Positions 1 through 5,709 of a stretch of 5,888 bases of DNA are shown piece after piece (position 1 is the first letter of the stretch; each line of letters starts with the position of its first letter). The stretch is from Candidatus Zixiibacteriota bacterium (GTDB lineage: Bacteria > Zixibacteria > MSB-5A5 > GN15 > PGXB01). The notes beneath the pieces are model-generated. The model saw only the letters and a list, made by a program, of their open reading frames with translations, ran no database searches and was not told the origin of the DNA. The position numbers were made by a program, and so were the translations under genes. The stretch spans positions 1-5,888 of the forward strand of contig JAPLUS010000192.1 of assembly GCA_026397495.1 (NCBI GenBank), read 5' to 3'.

Positions 1-26
1 ATAACACTTCGCCCTCTGAATGGCAT
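1..26 (-). CDS. 5' end of an unidentified leftward gene (partial)
   Basis: On the minus strand an ATG at 26-24 opens a frame reading MPFRGRSV before the window ends. It is preceded by AGGAGGAG (plus-strand 33-40) with a 6-nt spacer, which is an excellent Shine-Dalgarno site and the main reason for the call. Eight residues are too few to name a family. The gene would be divergent from the promoter at 79-107. The alternative is a chance start next to a purine-rich run. Confidence 0.42.
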
Positions 27-78
27 GTTTCTCTCCTCCTCTCACGAGATAACATACCACAATACTGTAAACCATGTC

Positions 79-107
79 TTGACACTATCTGTAAAGAATC
101 TTATGAT
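79..107 (+). promoter_or_regulatory. Sigma-70 type promoter, rightward
   Basis: TTGACA (79-84) is a perfect -35 box. It is followed after 17 nt by TATGAT (102-107), a five-of-six -10 box, so transcription would start near 114. The octamer ATACTGTA occurs twice, at 62-69 just upstream of the -35 box and at 106-113 over the -10 box and start site, an arrangement that could hold a repressor. A second TTGACA lies at 128-133 without a good -10 partner. No gene follows for almost 600 bases, so the transcript would run into the repeat block 187-520 and perhaps on to the glycosyltransferase. Confidence 0.5.
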
Positions 108-186
108 ACTGTACATCCCCTTGGGTTTTGACATTATAGTGGGACAGATGTGGACTCGCCGCGGCGGGGGCACCTGACCTACTGGG

Positions 187-276
187 CTTTTTCAACAAGT
201 CCTAAAGTCTGCCGCGCACGTACAACAGACACATCATAAGATACGCTCGGGCAGACTAAAGGGAGTGTTGAAAAAG
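187..276. repeat. 90-bp palindromic element with 27-bp terminal inverted repeats
   Basis: The left end (187-213) and the reverse complement of the right end (250-276) agree at 22 of 27 positions. Both begin CTTTTTCAACA and end AGTCTGCC. The 36-bp centre includes GCGCACGTACAACAGAC. The size, long inverted ends and lack of coding content fit a small MITE- or REP-like dispersed element. No clear target-site duplication is visible. A partial second copy lies at 468-520, and the inner arm sequences recur fused at 2215-2240. A leftward open frame across 234-479 is only a by-product of these repeats. Confidence 0.75.
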
Positions 277-326
277 CATGTATTGTGAAATGATCTTCTG
301 CTTTCATTAGGCCCCGGTCTTAAACT

Positions 327-420
327 GTCATTCCCCGCCGCGGCGGGGAATCCAGAACGTATTAACTGACTTGCACTTATATTTCTTTCTTCTGGATCCC
401 CGATCAAGTCGGGGATGACA
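327..420. repeat. Inverted pair of GTCATTCC...GGAATCCAG palindromes
   Basis: The first member (327-355) holds a perfect 22-bp palindrome at 330-351, with half-site ATTCCCCGCCG. The second (392-420) is a hairpin with stem ATCCCCGA/TCGGGGAT and loop TCAAG. The two members are also inverted copies of each other (GTCAT...CCAG against CTGGAT...ATGAC), so the whole block can fold into a long stem. Palindromes of the form GTCATTCC-GC core-GGAATCCAG are a common type of dispersed repeat in environmental bacterial genomes. A diverged third member lies at 1992-2020. Confidence 0.75.
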
Positions 421-467
421 ATACTAATGACATTTTCCTCATAAGTGTGCTTTTTCCTTTTTGGGGA

Positions 468-520
468 CTTTTTCAACACTCCCTAAAATCTGCCGCGCAC
501 GTACAACAGACACATCATAA
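468..520 (+). repeat. Partial second copy of the 187-276 element
   Basis: Positions 468-520 match 187-239 with four mismatches over 53 bp and no gaps, offset by 281 bases. The match covers the CTTTTTCAACA end, the TCTGCCGCGC arm and most of the centre, then stops abruptly at 520. The right arm is missing. Positions 468-483 are also a perfect 16-bp inverted repeat of 261-276, so the complete copy and this fragment bracket the palindromes at 327-420. This may be a nested or rearranged insertion. Confidence 0.75.
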
Positions 521-699
521 ATGATAGGTCACTTGTGGCAGGGTTACATTCCTAAAAAAGTCAGGCACTTTAAACCCTGCGGAACTCCGCACACTGACAT
601 TATCTATTTTTGATTTCCTTAATTGATGTGATATCCGTATATTGGCTTCGGCAGTATTAAATAGGTTCTTCATGGCCGATAGTGTGGGAAATATTCGAG

Positions 700-1917
700 A
701 TGCAATTTAATTTTAATATCCAAAACGATGGTCTCTCCCAACCTATGAAGGTTATGTTTGTGACGCATAATTATATCCGCTTTAAGGGAGATTATGCGGG
801 CGTCTTTTTGCACCTTCTGGCGCGGAAATTAGGGAATTTCGGCATTGAGGTTACGGTTATCGCTCCTCATGATGCCGCGATGCCGGAATTTGAGATAATC
901 GATGGGATAAAAATATATCGCTTCCGCTATGGCGATGACAATCATGAAACTTTGGCCTACCGCGGTGATATGGATCGACAAATAATGAGAAACCCGCTTA
1001 AAATATTTCGCCTTATTAAATTTCTCCGATCCGCTTATAAATCGGCTTGTTCAATAGTGGAAACTCAAAATATTCGTATTATCTCCATACATTGGCTCGT
1101 TCCCAATGGCATTGTGGGGTATTTTTTAAAACGCCATTATGGCAACAAGATTGATTTATTCATCAGTTCTCACGGCACCGATATTCGGCTTCTCAAAAAA
1201 TGGCCGATTATTTACTATTTCTTCAAACCGATTGTAAGGAGAGCAAAATACTGGACCGTTGTCTCCAATTTTCTTAAAACTTGGGTAGAGTCCCATTATA
1301 AGAGCGTCTCCGATAGATTGAGAGTCATTCCGCTTCCAAATGATGAATCGGTTTTTTCCCGCGATTCCGAGATAAGCAAAGAGCCGACCCTGATCGTGGC
1401 GATTTCGAGACTGACATCGCAAAAGAGACTTCCTGTTCTTCTCAGGGCGATTAAGATGGCCTCGGCAGATTTGCCGGAAATCAGATTGGAAATATATGGC
1501 GCCGGACCGGAAAGGGCCAAATTGGTGGGATTGATAACCGAGTTGGGTCTGGAAGGAAGGGCGAGACTTTTTGACCCCTTGCCGCAGGAGGAACTCCGAA
1601 AGATCTATAATAGAGCCTCTATCGTCGTGCTAAATTCTGCCGAGGAAGGCTTTGGATTGGCTTTGACTGAAGCGATGTTGTGTCGAACGGCGGTGATAGG
1701 AACAATATCCGGCGGAATTACTGATATTATTGATGACAATAAAACTGGTTTGCTGGTGCCATTGGACGATGATAAAAAACTGGCTGAAGCGATAATTAAA
1801 CTGATTAAAGACAACCGACTCTGCGCCCAGCTGGCGCTGAATGGATACAATAAGGCGCTTGAGAATTTTTCCTCCGCTTCCTCAGCTAAACGCTATGCGG
1901 CTCTTTTCCGGGCATAA
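700..1917 (+). CDS. GT4-family glycosyltransferase (GT-B fold)
   Basis: The 405-residue product is a cytoplasmic, probably membrane-associated retaining glycosyltransferase that moves a sugar from a nucleotide donor to a glycan or lipid acceptor. The length is normal for the family. The N-terminal acceptor domain starts at MKVMFVTHNY (residues 16-25) and includes SSHGTD (156-161). The C-terminal donor domain shows SRLTSQKR (237-244), YGAGPE (256-261), EEGFGLALTE (315-324) with the E-x7-E pair Glu316/Glu324, the GG turn at 338-339 and TGLLVPLDD (349-357). No signal peptide or transmembrane helix is evident. The donor and acceptor cannot be told from sequence. I chose the ATG at 700 because GGGAA lies 9 nt upstream. 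A GTG at 682 and an ATG at 745 are alternatives, and the last would start directly at the fold. No other polysaccharide gene is next to it; both sides are repeat islands. Confidence 0.94.
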   Translation: MQFNFNIQNDGLSQPMKVMFVTHNYIRFKGDYAGVFLHLLARKLGNFGIEVTVIAPHDAAMPEFEIIDGIKIYRFRYGDDNHETLAYRGDMDRQIMRNPLKIFRLIKFLRSAYKSACSIVETQNIRIISIHWLVPNGIVGYFLKRHYGNKIDLFISSHGTDIRLLKKWPIIYYFFKPIVRRAKYWTVVSNFLKTWVESHYKSVSDRLRVIPLPNDESVFSRDSEISKEPTLIVAISRLTSQKRLPVLLRAIKMASADLPEIRLEIYGAGPERAKLVGLITELGLEGRARLFDPLPQEELRKIYNRASIVVLNSAEEGFGLALTEAMLCRTAVIGTISGGITDIIDDNKTGLLVPLDDDKKLAEAIIKLIKDNRLCAQLALNGYNKALENFSSASSAKRYAALFRA

Positions 1918-1990
1918 TTTTTATGGCTGCAGGCCCCAGGGGTCACGTTCCTGAAAAGCAGGAGGGCGGAGCCCTGCGAAGCTATCAGAC

Positions 1991-2020
1991 TGTCATTCCA
2001 CGCCGCGGCGAGGAATCCAG
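1991..2020 (+). repeat. Diverged copy of the GTCATTCC...GGAATCCAG palindrome
   Basis: The stretch reads GTCATTCC, then CGCCGCGGCG (2001-2010), then GGAATCCAG, matching 327-355 apart from small changes beside the core. The 10-bp core CGCCGCGGCG also occurs at 157-166 and 336-345, so it is found three times in this window. It directly adjoins the 10-bp tandem array that starts at 2021, giving a composite repeat. Confidence 0.65.
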
Positions 2021-2070
2021 CCCGCCTGCCGGACGGGCAGGGACGGGCAGGGTCGAGCAGGGACGAGCAG
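2021..2070 (+). repeat. 10-bp tandem repeat array (GGNCGRGCAG)n
   Basis: CCCGCCTGCC at 2021-2030 is followed by four 10-bp units: GGACGGGCAG twice, then GGTCGAGCAG and GGACGAGCAG. The same leader and unit type occur in the opposite orientation inside gatE (4021-4120). Rightward and leftward open frames that cross this region (1923-2141 and 1993-2391) consist of repeat sequence and show no family signature, so I do not call genes here. Confidence 0.82.
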
Positions 2071-2141
2071 GAAGGATGCTGTTGCCGACGAATAAATGGC
2101 TATTAGTTTTGAAAGAATATGGGTTTGTTGAGCAATTGTAG

Positions 2142-2188
2142 GTCGGGTTTCGAAACGGTGAATGAAGTGAACGAGTGAGAAACCCGAC
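2142..2188. repeat. Hairpin repeat, GTCGGGTTTC/GAAACCCGAC
   Basis: GTCGGGTTTC (2142-2151) pairs perfectly with GAAACCCGAC (2179-2188) across a 27-nt loop. No T-run follows, so it is not an ordinary intrinsic terminator, although it lies 225 bases past the glycosyltransferase and could still mark the end of its transcript. It looks like another dispersed intergenic repeat. Confidence 0.6.
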
Positions 2189-2214
2189 AAATGGATTTGA
2201 TATGAAATCATGTT

Positions 2215-2240
2215 GTGCGCGGCAGACTTTAGTCTGCCCG
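2215..2240. repeat. Palindrome shared with the 187-276 element
   Basis: The core GGCAGACT (2221-2228) and AGTCTGCC (2231-2238) form a perfect inverted repeat with a TT centre. On the minus strand the segment reads as CGGGCAGACTAAA (identical to 248-260) joined to the arm AGTCTGCCGCGCAC (206-219), sharing one A. The two inner arms of the 90-bp element are therefore joined here, as in a head-to-tail junction or as a minimal form of the family. Confidence 0.65.
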
Positions 2241-2288
2241 CAAATAATGGTAATAAAATAGTCTTACACGGTAGAACGGACTTTAATT

Positions 2289-2327
2289 GGCGGAACCCCG
2301 CCAAAGGCGGGCAGGCGCAGTTCCGCC
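2289..2327. repeat. Nested hairpin repeat, GGCGGAAC/GTTCCGCC
   Basis: The outer stem GGCGGAAC (2289-2296) pairs with GTTCCGCC (2320-2327). An inner stem CCCGCC (2297-2302) pairs with GGCGGG (2306-2311) around an AAA loop, leaving an 8-nt bulge on the right side. There is no T-run. A smaller relative, GCGGAACTCCGC, lies at 579-590. Confidence 0.55.
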
Positions 2328-2447
2328 CTACCTTTACTACGAGTACTGCAATATGCCCCCGATTTGTTACCGAAACCCTGAAGTAGTACACTGCGGCGGA
2401 GATCCTCTGACTTCACGGGGATAATAAACAATGGAAATAGGTCAAAG

Positions 2448-2491
2448 ATTCCCGCCCGTCAAAGGCCTGGTTTATCAACCTTCGCGGGAAT
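2448..2491. repeat. Imperfect palindrome, ATTCCCGC/GCGGGAAT
   Basis: ATTCCCGC (2448-2455) is complementary to GCGGGAAT (2484-2491), which continues as GACAT, the same ending as the GTCATTCC family on the other strand. It seems to be a degraded member with a longer loop. The rest of 1918-2577, including a GGGGGTCACATTC stretch at 2540-2552 that resembles GGGGTCACGTTC near 1938-1949, contains no gene I can support. Confidence 0.42.
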
Positions 2492-2577
2492 GACATCCGA
2501 CACTCTTCAAGCATTATCATATATAATGGTTTGAGTTGTAAGGGGGTCACATTCTCCGCACAACTTTGAAATGGAAA

Positions 2578-4359
2578 TCATTTGAGCCGTTGCTCAACGA
2601 GCGTGAGGATTTCGCGCGTATGGTTGGGGAATTGATCAATCATCCGGCCGGTCATAAAGCGTTTGAATTTCTCACTGCGGTTATTGGTCGAATGGCATAT
2701 AAACCTTCCTTCCCAATCATGCCAGACTTTGTCAAATTTCTTCGAGTCTAATGCTTCAGCCCGTCCCTCATCCATTGGCCGATTTTGGGATAGAGAAATA
2801 AGAGTGTTCCGGATTTTTTTGAAAGGCCAATCTTTAGATAAGGCAAGCCCAATTATTTCTTGGATCCGGTCGTGGCCGGTTTGAGAAAGGTCATACCCGC
2901 TTCTTCGCAGGTCGACCATAATGGATATCAAAATATGGGCGCCTCGCCGGATATTTATACCATTTAATTTTGCCAAATTATTGAAAACATCGGCAAAAGG
3001 AGAAAGGGAGAGGGCCGAAATTTGCTCCCGGTGAAGTCCCATCTTTTCCCATTGTTGTTGTTTTTCCCAGAGCGGCTCGCCGACTTTCTGTCGATTTTTG
3101 GCCACCCGCTCATCGGCAATCCTTACCGGTGGATGATCGGTATCCGGGTACATTCTATCCGGCCCCGGGAGAATCCTTTCAAAGTCAGTAGTGCCATCTT
3201 TCATATCCTGACGGGTTTCGTTAATGACGCCAATGGCCAGTTCGGATATTCGTATTTTAATTTCATTGGTGGCGGTGATGACATCATCCGATGAGCCGCA
3301 GATAATAACAATATCATCATTTGGACGACAAGGCCAACCGCCTTTTATTTCATTCCAGAGAGAGTCGGGTATATCATATTCCTCTCGTCGGGAATAGAAA
3401 AAAAGAATTGGCTTAGTGTCAAGGCAGGCAATTACCCTCACCCGACCGGAAAGCTCAGAACCGAAATTCCAATGAGGCTGGAGTTGATATCCTATTATAT
3501 CCGCCATATTGGGCAGCAGAAGGGCTGTTACTTTTAGGGGGAGGTCGCTTTCCAGACGATGGCCAATGATATTTTTGGTGCCGCTGAATAGCGGGGTCAG
3601 GTTAATTTCTTCATAGGGAATATTGTCGGCCGATTGAAAACGGCCGGAGAAAATGTTTTTCAGTTCCAGAAGCCTTTTTTGCCTGATGGCTTCAATGGCT
3701 GTGAGAGGCCTAATATTTTTAACCTTGAATACTCCCTTTATTTCGACTCGATTGCCGCCGGCAATGGAGACATTGACATCCTGCCGCACGGTTCCAATTC
3801 CCCGGCGCACCAGTCCGGTAATCTTCATAGCGTTTCCCAGCAGGCGGCAAACCTCGGCCGCCTCAAGCGGGTTTTTCATATCCGAAGCAGTAATAATCTC
3901 GACGAGGGGGATAGATAAACGGTCAGTGGCAAATGTAATGCAATGGCCAATATCGGAAACTTCCCGGCAGGCCTCTTCCTCAAGATTAACCTGCGTTATG
4001 GTAATTTTCCGCCCTTTACCTGCTCGTCCCTGCTCGTCCCTGCTCGAGCCTGCCCGTCCCTGCTCGACCGGCAGGCGGGCGGCAGGCGGGCGGCAGGCGC
4101 GCGGCAGGCGAGCGGCAGGAGAGTATGGGATCCAGCCGTCAACCCCAATTATCATTGTCCTTTGAAAACCGGTCGGAATGGAACCATCCAAATACTGCTT
4201 CCGGATAATATGGATTTCATCAACTATTCGGCAGTTAAAAAGAAGAGCTATCTGGATAGCGTAGTCAATTGCCTGCTGGTTTACCAGGGGTGTCCATTTT
4301 GTCTGGCAATATATACTCGAAAGTTGAAAAATAAAGGGATTTTTCAGAAAGTCAATCAA
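2578..4359 (-). CDS. gatE: Glu-tRNA(Gln) amidotransferase subunit E, 5'-truncated and repeat-invaded
   Basis: GatE pairs with GatD to convert Glu-tRNA(Gln) to Gln-tRNA(Gln). Clear family signatures are VDEIHIIRKQYLDGS (46-60) with PTGFQRT (62-68), ITQVNLEEEACREVSD (121-136), GTVRQDVNVSIAGGNRVEIKG (around 189-209), an AspRS-like GAD insertion (roughly 250-375), INETRQDMKDGTTDFERILPG (around 379-399) and RMYPDTDHPPVRI (402-414). The helical and YqeY-like tail domains reach a normal C-terminus. Two defects stand out. Residues about 81-114 (AARLP and QGRAG motifs) come from a tandem repeat inserted between GVDGWIPYS and GRKITITQ. The N-terminal GLEIHQQL region is absent: the frame starts at a TTG with AAGGAGG only 2 nt away, which may be accidental. 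Without the insert about 559 residues remain, against about 600-640 for archaeal GatE. No gatD is adjacent. The family call is firm; activity is doubtful because part of the catalytic cradle domain is missing. Confidence 0.9.
   Translation of the reverse strand: MIDFLKNPFIFQLSSIYCQTKWTPLVNQQAIDYAIQIALLFNCRIVDEIHIIRKQYLDGSIPTGFQRTMIIGVDGWIPYSPAARLPRACRPPAARLPVEQGRAGSSRDEQGRAGKGRKITITQVNLEEEACREVSDIGHCITFATDRLSIPLVEIITASDMKNPLEAAEVCRLLGNAMKITGLVRRGIGTVRQDVNVSIAGGNRVEIKGVFKVKNIRPLTAIEAIRQKRLLELKNIFSGRFQSADNIPYEEINLTPLFSGTKNIIGHRLESDLPLKVTALLLPNMADIIGYQLQPHWNFGSELSGRVRVIACLDTKPILFFYSRREEYDIPDSLWNEIKGGWPCRPNDDIVIICGSSDDVITATNEIKIRISELAIGVINETRQDMKDGTTDFERILPGPDRMYPDTDHPPVRIADERVAKNRQKVGEPLWEKQQQWEKMGLHREQISALSLSPFADVFNNLAKLNGINIRRGAHILISIMVDLRRSGYDLSQTGHDRIQEIIGLALSKDWPFKKIRNTLISLSQNRPMDEGRAEALDSKKFDKVWHDWEGRFICHSTNNRSEKFKRFMTGRMIDQFPNHTREILTLVEQRLK
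4021..4120 (-). repeat. 10/11-bp tandem repeat array inserted in gatE
   Basis: On the plus strand, five 10-bp units (consensus TGCTCGTCCC, 4021-4070) are followed by four 11-bp units (consensus GCAGGCGGGCG, 4071-4114) and a partial unit to 4120. In the gatE sense direction this reads as 11-bp CCTGCCGCNCG units, then CCCGCCTGCC and five GGNCGRGCAG units, the same order as the intergenic array at 2021-2070. Neither unit length is a multiple of three, yet the gatE frame stays open on both sides, so the net insertion must be close to 99 or 102 bp. Confidence 0.9.
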
Positions 4360-4523
4360 CCCCTCCTTAGCCTATGATTTGGGCGCCAATATCCCTTTAA
4401 GGTAGTCGCCGGACAGTCGAGCTGGGAGTTTGCGTCAGGCGGCATCTGTCGGGCGATATGGCGATTGGGAAGCAAAAGTTAGGTTATTCCAAGGTGGTTG
4501 AGGATTATTGGGGAATAATGGAA
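4360..4523 (-). pseudogene. Probable decayed 5' end of gatE
   Basis: Upstream of the TTG start, the same minus frame has a TAG at 4374-4372 and a TGA at 4437-4435. Between them it reads RKLPARLSGDYLKG, which I align with the GatE N-terminal pattern RKLFCRCPARL. Further up, in another frame (4523-4482), HYSPIILNHLGIT resembles the usual GatE start before GLEIHQQL. Near 4290, ATGGACACCCC in a shifted frame resembles the expected MDDTPP. The 164 bases equal about 54 codons, close to what gatE lacks. The similarity is by eye and weak, so ordinary intergenic DNA remains possible. Confidence 0.4.
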
Positions 4524-4839
4524 TGCCTAAATAATGGCTCGTACAAGCCACTTAATGTCTATCCGCATCACCCGTATTAATAATGGACAAATTTATACAT
4601 TATAGGACCAACCCTTTTTCTCTATGAGAACGGTCTATTTTACCTATGAAAATATTTTCAATAAATGTAAAATATTTCTTGCAATAAGTTTTAAACATAG
4701 CGTTAATTTGTTTTCAGAGGAGAAATTGTAGAGGAAAATCGATAATTGCGGAAATAGTAGCAAAGTAAATTGAATCTAAAATGAAACCTAATAAGGTTAA
4801 AGTAAAACCCCAAACAATCTAAGTTCCAAGGAGGATCTA
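4524..4839. other. Upstream region of the lysine-rich microprotein and SWIB genes
   Basis: This AT-rich stretch contains no supported gene. AAAATATTT occurs at 4649-4657 and 4669-4677, exactly 20 bp apart. It is followed by TTGCAA (4679-4684) and, 18 nt later, TTAATT (4703-4708), a weak promoter candidate for the rightward genes. A 13-codon frame at 4781-4822 (MKPNKVKVKPQTI) has no ribosome binding site. Confidence 0.3.
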
Positions 4840-4899
<60 letters not shown>

Positions 4900-4908
4900 T
4901 GAGAAGGT

Positions 4909-4925
4909 AGTCTTGTTGCAAGACT
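4909..4925 (+). promoter_or_regulatory. Intercistronic hairpin between microprotein and SWIB gene
   Basis: AGTCTTG (4909-4915) and CAAGACT (4919-4925) form a perfect 7-bp stem with a 3-nt loop, placed 9 nt after the microprotein stop and 25 nt before the SWIB ribosome binding site. There is no T-run, so it is unlikely to stop transcription. It may protect or process the mRNA, or be chance. Confidence 0.35.
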
Positions 4926-4963
4926 GAAGACTTCAAATCCTATTTGGTGTAAAGGAGGAATAA

Positions 4964-5335
4964 ATGCCAAAGAAAGCGGGCAAGAAGTCGGCCAAGAAGA
5001 GAGTGGTTAAGAAGAAGGCCGCCAAGAAGCCGGCTAGGAAGATAGTTGCCAAGAAGAAAATGGCTGCTAAGAAAAGAACTCCACGTAAGCCAAATCCGGC
5101 TTTTATGCGCCCAATGCAGCCTGACGACATGCTTGGCGCCGTAGTTGGGATGAAGGCAATACCCAGGACGGAAATCACCAAGAAACTCTGGGACTATATC
5201 AAGAGAAATAGGCTCCAGGACAATGTCAACAGGAGAATGATCAACGCGGATGACAACCTGAAAGCAGTTTTTGGCGGCAAGAGACAGGTCAGTATGTTTG
5301 AGATGACCAAATTGGTCTCCAAACATATGAGCTAG
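4964..5335 (+). CDS. SWIB/MDM2-domain protein with histone-H1-like lysine tail
   Basis: This 123-residue basic protein probably binds DNA and helps organise the nucleoid. Residues 1-43 are a Lys/Ala/Arg-rich disordered tail with repeated KKxAKK patterns. Residues about 46-122 form a complete SWIB domain: FMRPMQPDD, ITKKLWDYIKRNRLQD (71-86), NRRMINADDNLKAVFG (89-104) and VSMFEMTKLVSKHM (109-122). SWIB domains are best known from eukaryotic chromatin remodelling, but short bacterial versions with lysine tails are established, for example in Chlamydia. The start is secure because AAAGGAGG (4951-4958) lies 5 nt before the ATG. The gene follows the lysine-rich microprotein in the same direction and is closed by a terminator 19 nt after its stop. 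The exact function in the cell is inferred. Confidence 0.94.
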   Translation: MPKKAGKKSAKKRVVKKKAAKKPARKIVAKKKMAAKKRTPRKPNPAFMRPMQPDDMLGAVVGMKAIPRTEITKKLWDYIKRNRLQDNVNRRMINADDNLKAVFGGKRQVSMFEMTKLVSKHMS

Positions 5336-5354
5336 TCTCCATCATTTCGCAATC

Positions 5355-5383
5355 AAAGGCCGAATTAAGATTCGGCCTTTTTT
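5355..5383 (+). terminator. Intrinsic terminator after the SWIB gene
   Basis: AAAGGCCGAAT (5355-5365) and ATTCGGCCTTT (5370-5380) form a perfect 11-bp stem with a TAAG loop. The T-run extends to 5383. It ends the microprotein-SWIB transcript and separates it from ispE. Confidence 0.92.
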
Positions 5384-5709
5384 ATTGGCCATTTCCCGCA
5401 TTTTAATTTCGTATCTCCATTCTCTTGCTCCCGGGCAAAAGATTTAGTAACATATCAGTATATCACTTGAGGAATCTATTTAATTTGCAAAAGGCGCAAT
5501 ATAAGAGGAAGATGGATGAAAATCGCAATTGCTAACTTTGGAGAATCATCATAGATGATCTATATTGTTGGCTTGAGAATGGTGATGGTTCGGCGGTGAA
5601 GGGATGAACTGGGTCGCTTGATGATGGCGCTTCATCTTTTGGCAATTGGGATTATAATTGTGGTTTGTGGGTCATTCTACTCTAAAAATGCAGGTGTGTT
5701 GGTGGTGGT
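5384..5709. other. Region upstream of ispE with no supported gene
   Basis: No RNA gene or clear promoter is visible. Three very short frames can be noted: MKIAIANFGESS at 5516-5554, with AGAGGAAG just upstream; a hydrophobic 41-codon frame at 5621-5746 that overlaps ispE by 37 nt and lacks a ribosome binding site; and MQVCWWWYG at 5688-5717, which ends inside ispE. None has enough support to be called. ATCATC/GATGAT at 5545-5559 can form a small hairpin. Confidence 0.3.

Noticed and set aside
234..479. Leftward 81-codon open frame
   Set aside because: It runs through the palindromic repeats (327-420) and one arm of the 187-276 element, and its peptide (VIPDLIGDP, SGFPAAAGND) is the usual translation of this repeat type, with no family signature.
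2142..2188. Intrinsic terminator for the glycosyltransferase
   Set aside because: The stem is strong but has a 27-nt loop, no T-run and lies 225 bases past the stop, so I list it as a repeat.
1993..2391. Leftward 132-codon frame, and a rightward frame at 1923-2141
   Set aside because: Both cover the repeat island and read repeat DNA. They have no domain pattern or convincing ribosome binding site.
4021..4120. CRISPR array
   Set aside because: The units are 10-11 bp and directly adjacent, with no unique spacers and no cas genes nearby.
3653..4165. Rightward frames of up to 170 codons opposite gatE (also 3943-4377, 3634-3918, 3022-3294)
   Set aside because: They are antisense shadows of a strand with clear GatE motifs. 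Part of their length comes from the tandem array, which stays open in several frames.
4940..5326. Leftward frames opposite the SWIB gene (also 4933-5181)
   Set aside because: They are antisense to a clear SWIB domain. Their Leu/Phe-rich look is only the complement of lysine codons.
5516..5554. 12-codon frame MKIAIANFGESS with AGAGGAAG upstream
   Set aside because: The spacing is plausible, but the peptide is too short and no partner or conserved pattern supports it. It could be a gene remnant.
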